From the NCBI GenBank assembly GCA_016287865.1, contig JAEEXP010000004.1, positions 1 through 60,209 on the forward strand: a DNA stretch of 60,209 bases, read 5' to 3'. A program made the translations under genes and the position numbers. Under the pieces are notes generated by a model that saw nothing but the letters and a program-made list of their open reading frames with translations, had not been told where the DNA came from and ran no database searches. The stretch is from Caryophanales bacterium. GTDB taxonomy: Bacteria; Bacillota_I; Bacilli_A; Izemoplasmatales; UBA1188. This document shows, one piece after another, positions 43,102-51,124 of this stretch (position 1 is the first letter of the stretch; each line of letters begins with the position of its first letter).

Positions 43102-43884
43102 TTAAACCTCAATAAACTCTGTTGGTTTAGACCTACCACTAACAACTATATTTAAGTTCTCTAATGATACATTAATAGACTTAAAATATCTTTTATATTC
43201 AGATAAAGCTAATAGATCACTATTACATTCTTGAGATAAGTGGAATAACACTAGATTCTTTGTCTTTGGACCTTTAAGTTTAGAGAATAACTCTGCGCTT
43301 AAGGCATTAGACAAGTGTCCATATTCCCCTAAAATTCGCTCTTTCAGTAGCCAAGGACGTTGACTATTTAAAAGTAGTGCTTCTTCATGATTTGATTCAA
43401 GAATATATGCATCTGAATTAACTAGTTCTTCATTTACATTTAATATTCCAGTAGCAGTAATATAAGTTAGTTTCTTATCTAAAGATATAAAACTAAATCC
43501 CATAGGATCAGCTGAGTCATGTGATACACTAAATGTCTTCACTGTCATATCATCAACTATGAATTCTGTGTCAGGCTTAATAAATTTAAAGTTAATTGGA
43601 GAGATTTGTTCCTTTACTTTTATATCCATATTTTGATATGCCTTTTTTGACATATATATAGTTGAATCATATTTCTTCACAATTGAGGCTAGACCTGATA
43701 TATGGTCCGTGTGTTCATGAGTAATAAATATAGCATCTATTTGATCTACAAAAGCATTTAATAAATTTAATCTATTATATAAAGCTCTAACACCTAATCC
43801 AGCATCAAGTAGATAACATCTACCATTATTTATTAAGATTGTCGCATTACCTTGTGAAGATGAACCTAGTACTGATAATTTCAT
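43102..43884 (-). CDS. WalJ/YycJ-type metallo-beta-lactamase fold protein with an altered metal site
   Basis: This 260-residue protein matches WalJ (YycJ): VLGSSSQGNATILI at the start, THEHTDHISGL near 55, SVSHDSADPMGF near 118, SDAYILESNHE near 154 and LGEYGHLSN near 184. In WalJ-like proteins the bridging metal ligand Asp lies in a TDTG motif; here the site reads ITATG (near residue 141), Ala for Asp by a single GAT to GCT change. One or both metals may be lost. WalJ is a 5'-3' exonuclease-like protein linked to WalRK in Firmicutes; no walRK is here. It is first in a three-gene operon with an extended -10 promoter. Confidence 0.88.
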   Translation of the reverse strand: MKLSVLGSSSQGNATILINNGRCYLLDAGLGVRALYNRLNLLNAFVDQIDAIFITHEHTDHISGLASIVKKYDSTIYMSKKAYQNMDIKVKEQISPINFKFIKPDTEFIVDDMTVKTFSVSHDSADPMGFSFISLDKKLTYITATGILNVNEELVNSDAYILESNHEEALLLNSQRPWLLKERILGEYGHLSNALSAELFSKLKGPKTKNLVLFHLSQECNSDLLALSEYKRYFKSINVSLENLNIVVSGRSKPTEFIEV

Positions 43885-43902
43885 ATTAATACCTACGTGC
43901 TT

Positions 43903-43911
43903 ATTATATCA
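43903..43911 (-). promoter_or_regulatory. Extended -10 promoter of the walJ-like operon
   Basis: On the minus strand TGATATAAT is a perfect extended -10 element, 18 bases before the ATG at 43884. TAGGT is the ribosome site. The -35 region is weak. Confidence 0.55.
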
Positions 43912-43978
43912 CTACACATTTTCTTATTAAAAAATTATACTCAAAATTTGTCTAAAAATATTTATATTTTTTATTTAA

Positions 43979-44005
43979 TTGTGAGGGTTTTATAAAACAT
44001 CACAA
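43979..44005. promoter_or_regulatory. Inverted repeat upstream of the foldase-like operon
   Basis: TTGTGA (43979-43984) and TCACAA (44000-44005) flank a perfect 12-base palindrome GTTTTATAAAAC (43987-43998). The two halves are offset by one base. It ends nine bases before the -35 box of the foldase operon. Confidence 0.5.
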
Positions 44006-44013
44006 ATTTTTCA

Positions 44014-44042
44014 TTGTCATTAATAAATATTAATGATATATT
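44014..44042 (+). promoter_or_regulatory. Promoter with operator-like dyad, foldase-like operon
   Basis: TTGTCA (44014-44019) and TATATT (44037-44042) are 17 bases apart. A perfect inverted repeat (TCATTAAT at 44017-44024, ATTAATGA at 44029-44036) fills the spacer. The first ATG (44081) follows AAAGGAG. Confidence 0.6.
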
Positions 44043-44080
44043 ATATATCGGAAATTTTTTTGAAAAGGAGTTTTATTATT

Positions 44081-47000
44081 ATGGGGAATTTTGGAAAAAG
44101 ATTACTTATAATTCTTCTAGCTGTTACAGTGATCGTCGCACTTGCAGTTGGAGGTAACGCATATCAAAACAGAAACAAAAACCATAGAGTTTCTAAAGAG
44201 AGTGCGGTTGTCTATGAAGGACAATATAATAATGTTTCATACAAAGTTACAAAAGGTGATGTATGGAAAACTATGCTCAGTTCATCACCTATGTCTACTA
44301 TCAATGAAATCATAGACAAACAATTACTTAAGAGTTACATTGATGCTCAAACTGATGAAGCAGTTCAATCAGAAATCGAGTATTTAATTTATAACTCTAA
44401 TGATCAAGATGAAATCAATAAGATTAAAGCTGATCAAACTAAAGACGAACAATTAAAACAATCATTCTATAACAAGCTTTACGTTCTTGGCTATAAACAA
44501 AATGGTGAAGAAGGTCATAAGATTGAAGATTACGCTAAGTTAATGCTCGCTTATGGCGAATATGCTAAGTATAGACTTGAAAACGGATTAAAGATTGGTT
44601 CTCTTGAACCTAAACTAGATGATGAATCTATCAAATCTGCATTAAAGAATGAAAAGAAAGACACTTTTGCTATTACTATTAGATTTAATAGTGAAAAGGA
44701 AGCTACTGATTTATATAAGAAATTTAAATTAGCAGTTGTAAATTCTTCTTTAAGAAAATATGTTGGTGATTCTTTATACGTTTTAGATAAGAATACTGAT
44801 GGTTCTTATTATCTCGACATCCTTTTAAAACCTGTTAAATTAGAAGTTGAAGTTGAACTTGAAAATGGTGAAAAGAAAACTGTTAATGTACCAAACGTTA
44901 AAGGTTTAAAGAAGACTGATGATAAATATGTATGGGATAACACTAGACCTGGATGGGAATACGATGGCAATACATATCACTTTGTATTCGAAAGCGATAA
45001 AGCAGATGAAAATGGTTCTTATGCCGCAACTACTTATGATGCATCTACTGCTGCTTCTAACGCCGTTGACTTTGATGATGTAACAAGCTTCTATGCTTCT
45101 AGTTCTTCTATGAACACAGCAGTATTATCAAATGACAACTTCTTAGAAGTATATCTCTATCTTTATAACGAAGTTTATGAAAATCAAAGATATGAACTTC
45201 CATCACTTGCTGATAGCATTGATGTATCTGGAAACAATCTTGAAATATTCTCTTCAATCTTTGGTATTGAACTTAATGCTAATGATTTATTCGAAGCAGA
45301 AGACGTTGCTAAAATTAATGCAGCTATTAAAGCTTACAACTTAGTAATTGTTGAATGGGAAGAGGAAGGCGTTAAACATCAAGAAGTAAGAAAATACGTT
45401 GGTAATGACGAATACGTAGTATCTGTAGTTGATGGTGTTGCTGAAAGCAAGAACGGTTTTGCTGTATACAAGAAAGCAAATGGTGAAAGCGTTCCTAACT
45501 ATAAGATTCTCGTTGATGAAAATGGTGCACCAGTACTTGATAAGGATAAAAACTTCCAATATGTACTTGATGAAAACGGTGAAAGAATTGCTAATGATTC
45601 TAAGAAATCTATTAATGATCAAACTGTATTCACAAGAGAAAACACAATTACTCCAAGCCATATTCTTCTCTACTCTGCATTCTTTAATTTATATGTAGAT
45701 TATGAAGCTGAATATTCTGCTGAATACAAGCTATTCGCTTCTCAAGTTAAAGAATTCTTATATTTCAACTATGAAAAATTAAACTCTAAGAGAAGTGATG
45801 TTGCAAAACAAATCTTCACAACACTTACATTCGAAGAATCTGCTACTGGTGGTTATTTAACAAAGGCTACTTCTGTTACTGCAGCTAATAGTTCCGAAAC
45901 CCCTTATTATATGATTCTCAAACTTGGAAACTCAACATACTCTGATCCAACAGAAGCTGAAATCCAAGCATACAAAGAAAAACAAATAAGTAATTATATT
46001 AAGACTGCTAACCTTCCACAAATGGCTGCTGCAGAACTCAGAAAAGAAGCTGGTATTCAATTATTCGATGAATATTTTGGATATGAATATGCATCTATTC
46101 TTAATAAGAACGACGACACTAATAAATATGGTGTATCTGATTCTTCTGAATACTACAAAGTTAAAGGTTACAACAATAAAGTATTAGCTAAAACAACTAA
46201 GGCTGTAACTGTTAATGGCCAAGAAGTTGGTAAGATTAAAGTTACTTCTGATGAATTATACAATTACTCACTTGAATCAAGCGGTTCTTCTTACATCTCT
46301 AACGCTATTTTAAATAAAGTTCTTCTTTCTATGAATGACTTTGAAACTATTCATGGTAAATCAAGAAATTATTTAACAAGCAAGAACTGGAAGATGCAAG
46401 AATACGCTCAAGCTACTCAAAGTTATAACTATGCATTTGAATACTATAAGAACATGTATTCTCAATATGGAATCAGTTATTATAAGTCAATTAATGAATT
46501 CTTATATAACTATGGTTCTAGAAACTTCGACGATATGGTTCTTGCATTTGAAAGAGCTACAATGAGAAATGTATTCTTATACAATGCACTTGTTGGTGAT
46601 TTATTCGAAAACAAGAATGGTTATGTTCACAGCTTATCAAATTATGCATTAACTTCTACTGATCCAACAGTTGAAGGTTCTACTGATAAATATTTATTTG
46701 GTGGAGATAAGTTCAAAGATTTATACAATGACTACTTCTCTGCTAATGTATTCCATGTATTATTCTATGTAGATTATAACGAAGATGGAACACCAGATGA
46801 TTACGATGCATTCCTCAAACAATTTGATGAAACAACTGGCCACAAATATTTAATGGACGATAACGGCGATCCACTAACACTTAATGATTGGAATAAAGCT
46901 GTAAGCGAACTCCTTGATGAAATCTATGATTATATCAATAGTAACTTAGATTGGTCATCATCAAGTATTTCACTCTCTAACTTCATTAAAGAATACAATG

Positions 47001-47623
47001 AATCATCACTTAGAGATGGCGATTACATCGATTATAAGAAACTTGGTTTACAACTTGAATTCGAATCACTCGGTGAAGTAACTAACTTCAACGTAACTAA
47101 TTATGTTGAAAGATTCAGAGAAGGCGTTAAGAAAGTATATGCTAAACTTGAAAAAGTTGATAAAGACTTACTCGGTTATTCTATTGCTGATGAATTAACA
47201 CCATCTGAATTCGGTTTACACTTAATCTTCGAAACAGCAGGTTCTAACTATGTTAAACCTACATTCAAATATACTGATACAAATACTAACTATTCAGAAT
47301 TCTTAAGGAATGACAATGAAGAAGTTACAGATGCTCAAATCGCAATCTATATCTTAAGAGCTGTATATACTAATATTTATGGCGATACAGATAACCCAGA
47401 AAAGAATGCTGGATTCCCATATCCAAATATTCCATCTGAACTCGATAAAGCATTCAGCTTATACTTCGAATCTTATATCAACACAATGTTAGATACTTCT
47501 ACTTCTTATCATTCTAACTACATTATGCTTAACCAATTAGCTAAAGAAGCTAGCGATTATCAAAAGGAATTCAAAGAGCTTAGAGATATTTACTACTCAA
47601 TGCTCTTTGGATCATTAGCTTAG
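44081..47623 (+). CDS. Giant extracytoplasmic PrsA/SurA-like protein (1180 residues)
   Basis: No family is recognised with certainty. A membrane anchor (about residues 5-26) is followed by an extracytoplasmic region. Near 48-80 SYKVTKGDVWKTM and INEIIDKQLLKSYI resemble the N-terminal chaperone segment of PrsA/SurA, and a similar block VNGQEVGKIKVTSDELYNY starts near 707. The segment 890-1050 has the landmarks of a parvulin domain: FHVLFYVDYN for xHILV, FIKEYNESS near 967 for LAKEYSxD, and GLHLIFETAG near 1044 for GYHIIxV. The next gene is a paralogue with the same landmarks. I infer a giant, divergent foldase/chaperone. ATG 44081 has AAAGGAG; an upstream ATG at 44033 has none. Codon use is rich in AAC, TTC and ATC, as in highly expressed genes such as fba. 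Confidence 0.6.
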   Translation: MGNFGKRLLIILLAVTVIVALAVGGNAYQNRNKNHRVSKESAVVYEGQYNNVSYKVTKGDVWKTMLSSSPMSTINEIIDKQLLKSYIDAQTDEAVQSEIEYLIYNSNDQDEINKIKADQTKDEQLKQSFYNKLYVLGYKQNGEEGHKIEDYAKLMLAYGEYAKYRLENGLKIGSLEPKLDDESIKSALKNEKKDTFAITIRFNSEKEATDLYKKFKLAVVNSSLRKYVGDSLYVLDKNTDGSYYLDILLKPVKLEVEVELENGEKKTVNVPNVKGLKKTDDKYVWDNTRPGWEYDGNTYHFVFESDKADENGSYAATTYDASTAASNAVDFDDVTSFYASSSSMNTAVLSNDNFLEVYLYLYNEVYENQRYELPSLADSIDVSGNNLEIFSSIFGIELNANDLFEAEDVAKINAAIKAYNLVIVEWEEEGVKHQEVRKYVGNDEYVVSVVDGVAESKNGFAVYKKANGESVPNYKILVDENGAPVLDKDKNFQYVLDENGERIANDSKKSINDQTVFTRENTITPSHILLYSAFFNLYVDYEAEYSAEYKLFASQVKEFLYFNYEKLNSKRSDVAKQIFTTLTFEESATGGYLTKATSVTAANSSETPYYMILKLGNSTYSDPTEAEIQAYKEKQISNYIKTANLPQMAAAELRKEAGIQLFDEYFGYEYASILNKNDDTNKYGVSDSSEYYKVKGYNNKVLAKTTKAVTVNGQEVGKIKVTSDELYNYSLESSGSSYISNAILNKVLLSMNDFETIHGKSRNYLTSKNWKMQEYAQATQSYNYAFEYYKNMYSQYGISYYKSINEFLYNYGSRNFDDMVLAFERATMRNVFLYNALVGDLFENKNGYVHSLSNYALTSTDPTVEGSTDKYLFGGDKFKDLYNDYFSANVFHVLFYVDYNEDGTPDDYDAFLKQFDETTGHKYLMDDNGDPLTLNDWNKAVSELLDEIYDYINSNLDWSSSSISLSNFIKEYNESSLRDGDYIDYKKLGLQLEFESLGEVTNFNVTNYVERFREGVKKVYAKLEKVDKDLLGYSIADELTPSEFGLHLIFETAGSNYVKPTFKYTDTNTNYSEFLRNDNEEVTDAQIAIYILRAVYTNIYGDTDNPEKNAGFPYPNIPSELDKAFSLYFESYINTMLDTSTSYHSNYIMLNQLAKEASDYQKEFKELRDIYYSMLFGSLA

Positions 47624-47637
47624 GAGGAGGCAAACAT

Positions 47638-50139
47638 ATGAAAAAATTATTAAGTTTAGTTTTAGTATTAGTATTAGGCCTCTCTCTTACAGCTTGTAAG
47701 AAAGAAACTACTAAGACTGATTACGTTAATCCACAAGTAACTGAAGGTAATGTTAAAGCCTTCGAAACTACTGTTAATGAAAAGACATTATCATTAACTA
47801 AGAATGAAATTTATAACACTATTAGATCTAACGCTGGTTTATCTCTTCTTCTTGAAGAATTAGATTCACAACTCTTAACTGAAGTTGAAGCTACTGAAGA
47901 TTTAGTTAAAGCTAGAAGAAATAGACTTATCTATGGTGTACAAACTGATGCAGAAGTTGCAGCATTATCAGCTGAAGATAAAGCTGAATGTGAAGAACAT
48001 TTTGCTCAACAAATGAATTACATGGGCTTAATTACTGAAGCACAACAAACTGCTTATATCAATTTATTAGCTAAAAGAGATAAAGTTACTAAGAATTACT
48101 TAGTTGCTGAAGCTAATGATTCTAAGAGTGATTTCTATGTATCAAATTCTACTCTTGAATCTTACTACAACGATTATATTTTCGAAGCTGATAGAAGAGC
48201 TATCGTTATCGACTTCGATAACCAAAGTTCATTAAGAAACACTCTTAAAGCTTATAACCTCGTTATCTTCAACTCTGAACTTAGAGGATATAAGGGAACT
48301 GAACCAATCGAAAACGTTACTCAAAGTCAATTAAACTTCGATAATACTGAAGTCTTAACTGACGCACAAATCTTAGCTAAATTCGTTGAAATCTATAACA
48401 ATGTTTATAGCTATAAGACTCAAGTTACAGTTGATAGCGTTGCTACTGAACAACAATTTGTAAGAAACTATAAGACTTTATCTGAAAATGCATCTGCTCT
48501 TGCTAAATACATTTTCAAGATGAACAAGAATGATTACACTTATACTACTTATAGATCTACTACTTCTTTAGGTACAACTTATTCATTAATCTTCGCTCTT
48601 GATGAAAACACTAAAGCTGATTTCACTGCGGAACAAAGAGAAGCTATTCTTGAAAAGTACTTAAATGATAGAATCTATCAAAGCTACTATCAAAACCTCG
48701 CTTTAAATGAATTAAGAACTGCTAAAGGTCTTAAGTTCTATGATTTATATTTAGCTTATGACTATTATGTAAATGTTGATCAATCATTTGATTATAGCAA
48801 AGCTGAAGGTGACAGCGAATTATTAGTATCTGCTGGTAACGTTACTATCAAAGCTAATGATTATTACAACTACGCTATGAATATGAGCCAAGCTAGATTT
48901 GTAACTCTTGCACTTCTTCAAAAAGCTGTAGAACAAACTAGAAGTTATTCAATCGCTTATGGAACTGAAAGAGATTTAAATAAGAATGGTTCATTAAGAA
49001 AGATTTATTATTTCGATAAGACTAAATCTGATTTAACAACTAACTATAAAGCTGAAACTTATGGTTCAGAAGAAATGTATTTATATCAAAAGTATGGTGT
49101 TACATCTGTTGAAGCTGAAACATTAAAAGATACAATTTCTGACCTTAAGGGTTGGTTCGTTGCTGATGCAGTTCTTTCTTCTGATGAGAACGGTGTATAT
49201 TCATTCGTTTCTGAATTCGAAGCTAAAGCTCAAGAAATCATCGATGAATACTACAACAACTTCTACAATTTAAAGCCTTATAGACTCACAGTATATACAG
49301 ACTATAACCAAGACTATGTTGCAGATGATCTAGCTAATGTTAAAGCTAATCCAGATCAATATGGAATTAGCAACGCTACAGCTCAATCAATCGACAACAA
49401 GCTTGCTCAACTCTACACTGTTATTACTTCTAAGTTTACAGATGAAACTAAGGAAGAAGACGTTGAAACTGTATTAAGCGATTTCGTTAAAGAATATAAC
49501 GCATCATCAATTACTGATGGCGTATATAGCGAATATAAGAAACTCGGTTTAAGAGTAGCTTATAAGAAGATCTCTGCTTCTTCATCTTCTACTGCTGATG
49601 TAACATATCAAAACTATGGTTATAATCAAACTGCAGAAGTTAATCAAGCATTAAAACAATTATTCGCAAACGTTGTATCTGATTCAACTAAAGCTTATTA
49701 CTACTTAAATGAAATGGTTACTGATGTTAATGGTGCACACTTATACGTAACTACTAAAGGCGGCGTAACAAGAATGCCATCATATAAATATCAACCAAGC
49801 GAATCTGAAGTTGGCAAATATAATGCTGGTGCTGTAAACGCAGAAGATAAACCTTCATTAACTCAAGTTGGTAGTGCAATCAATTTATACTTATATTCAT
49901 TAATTGCAAGTAAGGCTGACCTTGCTAAGACTAACTTCAAAGTTGAAGGTTATCCACTAGAATTCCCAGGCAGTGTTGATGTAACAATCTACAGAACTGC
50001 TGTTGGAAACTATTTCATTAACGATAACTTCATTTATGGACTTATCGCTCAAGAAGTTGCTAAGACACTCACAGATGCTAACCAAAAGGCAGCATTCGAA
50101 AAAGTATCTGATTACTACTTCTTCGAACTTAATGAATAA
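47638..50139 (+). CDS. Giant PrsA/SurA-like lipoprotein (833 residues), paralogue of the previous gene
   Basis: A lipoprotein signal (MKKLLSLVLVLVLGLSLTAC, lipobox LTAC, Cys20) exports and anchors the protein outside the cell. Near residues 43-75 ETTVNEKTLSLTKNEIYN and LLLEELDSQLL recall the PrsA/SurA N-domain, with a second similar block VSAGNVTIKANDYYNYAM near 396. Parvulin-like landmarks follow: YRLTVYTDYNQDY near 547, FVKEYNASS near 615, KKLGLRVAYK, and GAHLYVTTKGG near 698. The order and several phrases (KEYN-SS, YKKLGL, VDYN/TDYN) match the upstream protein, so the two are paralogues. GGAGGAGG precedes the ATG 14 bases after the first gene. A membrane-anchored plus lipid-anchored foldase pair is my inference. 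Confidence 0.62.
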   Translation: MKKLLSLVLVLVLGLSLTACKKETTKTDYVNPQVTEGNVKAFETTVNEKTLSLTKNEIYNTIRSNAGLSLLLEELDSQLLTEVEATEDLVKARRNRLIYGVQTDAEVAALSAEDKAECEEHFAQQMNYMGLITEAQQTAYINLLAKRDKVTKNYLVAEANDSKSDFYVSNSTLESYYNDYIFEADRRAIVIDFDNQSSLRNTLKAYNLVIFNSELRGYKGTEPIENVTQSQLNFDNTEVLTDAQILAKFVEIYNNVYSYKTQVTVDSVATEQQFVRNYKTLSENASALAKYIFKMNKNDYTYTTYRSTTSLGTTYSLIFALDENTKADFTAEQREAILEKYLNDRIYQSYYQNLALNELRTAKGLKFYDLYLAYDYYVNVDQSFDYSKAEGDSELLVSAGNVTIKANDYYNYAMNMSQARFVTLALLQKAVEQTRSYSIAYGTERDLNKNGSLRKIYYFDKTKSDLTTNYKAETYGSEEMYLYQKYGVTSVEAETLKDTISDLKGWFVADAVLSSDENGVYSFVSEFEAKAQEIIDEYYNNFYNLKPYRLTVYTDYNQDYVADDLANVKANPDQYGISNATAQSIDNKLAQLYTVITSKFTDETKEEDVETVLSDFVKEYNASSITDGVYSEYKKLGLRVAYKKISASSSSTADVTYQNYGYNQTAEVNQALKQLFANVVSDSTKAYYYLNEMVTDVNGAHLYVTTKGGVTRMPSYKYQPSESEVGKYNAGAVNAEDKPSLTQVGSAINLYLYSLIASKADLAKTNFKVEGYPLEFPGSVDVTIYRTAVGNYFINDNFIYGLIAQEVAKTLTDANQKAAFEKVSDYYFFELNE

Positions 50140-50150
50140 TTAAACATATT

Positions 50151-50186
50151 AAAAGAGATATTAGCCTCAAAACTAATATCTCTTTT
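50151..50186. terminator. Terminator after the foldase-like pair
   Basis: Perfect 14-base arms (50151-50164 and 50173-50186, core GAGATATTAG) have an eight-base loop and a T-run on the plus strand; it may also serve the convergent yhaM operon. Confidence 0.85.
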
Positions 50187-50203
50187 TTTATTTGTTTATT
50201 TAA

Positions 50204-51124
50204 TTATTTAGATAATTTATGTTTATAAAACTTCTCTTTATCGTTTGTTTGAATTGGTTCAGTAAACTCAAGTGGTTTAGTTCTTGATAGAGCTTCTACT
50301 ACTGGTTGGATTTTCGCATCGCTCATGTCACATAAATGAACTATTAAAGCTTCAATTATTTGAGGACGTCTTGGGGAACCAAAATCTGGTTCACTATGAT
50401 GGCTTAAAATCACATGAGCTAAGAGTTTTGCCTCTTCAGTATCACTATAACCTAGACGTTCTGCGCTTGTGAATACTAAGGCAGTGCCTAATGAGATATG
50501 TCCAAATAGTTTTCCTTCAAGAGTAAATTTACCATCACTCATTTCAATAATCTTAGCGATATCATGGAGAATTATTCCTGAATATACTAAATCTTTATTG
50601 ATATGAGGATATAACTTTATATAAGCTTTTCCAAGCATGAGGACACTGTGTGTATGATACATTAGTCCTCCTTTATATGCGTGATGGAATTTAACTGCGG
50701 CTGGAGATACGATAAAGTCATTTTTATATTTATTATAGATATCAAGAGTAATATCCTTAATAATCTTATTTTCAATAGAATCAATTGAATCCTCTATATC
50801 TTTGATATAGGCTTCCTCATTAATTACGATACCGCCGAAAAATTTGTCTTTTAGCGCACGTTTATCATCATCTCTCATATCTTTATCATCATCAAGCGAA
50901 TCAAGCGATAAAACCGCAATATAGTTCTTGTCTTTAAATACTTCACCCTTTCCATGGAAGTGATAGATTTTTCCAACTTCTACTTCCATCTTTTTAGATA
51001 TTCTTAAAACCACAGTATTTAATTCAGAGTCTTTAACTATGATTGAATGAGATTCATATGTTGAATCATTTATAGCTTCAACTAGTCCATATAAATCATA
51101 GATTTCTTGTAGTTTAATTTCCAT
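50204..51124 (-). CDS. yhaM: YhaM-type 3'-5' exonuclease (OB fold + HD domain)
   Basis: This 306-residue protein has an N-terminal OB-like domain (about 15-85) and a C-terminal HD domain with FHHAYKGGLMYHTHSV near 146, GIILHDIAKI near 181 and HVILSHHSEPDFGSPRRP near 236. This is the YhaM layout, a manganese-dependent 3'-5' exoribonuclease of Gram-positive bacteria. The start overlaps the end of pulA by 11 bases, so translation is coupled. It is the last gene of the lipoprotein-cca-pulA-yhaM operon. Confidence 0.92.
   Translation of the reverse strand: MEIKLQEIYDLYGLVEAINDSTYESHSIIVKDSELNTVVLRISKKMEVEVGKIYHFHGKGEVFKDKNYIAVLSLDSLDDDKDMRDDDKRALKDKFFGGIVINEEAYIKDIEDSIDSIENKIIKDITLDIYNKYKNDFIVSPAAVKFHHAYKGGLMYHTHSVLMLGKAYIKLYPHINKDLVYSGIILHDIAKIIEMSDGKFTLEGKLFGHISLGTALVFTSAERLGYSDTEEAKLLAHVILSHHSEPDFGSPRRPQIIEALIVHLCDMSDAKIQPVVEALSRTKPLEFTEPIQTNDKEKFYKHKLSK

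Noticed and set aside
45341-45698. Open frames on both strands inside the first giant gene
   Set aside because: They are shadows of a gene with strong codon bias and lack ribosome sites.
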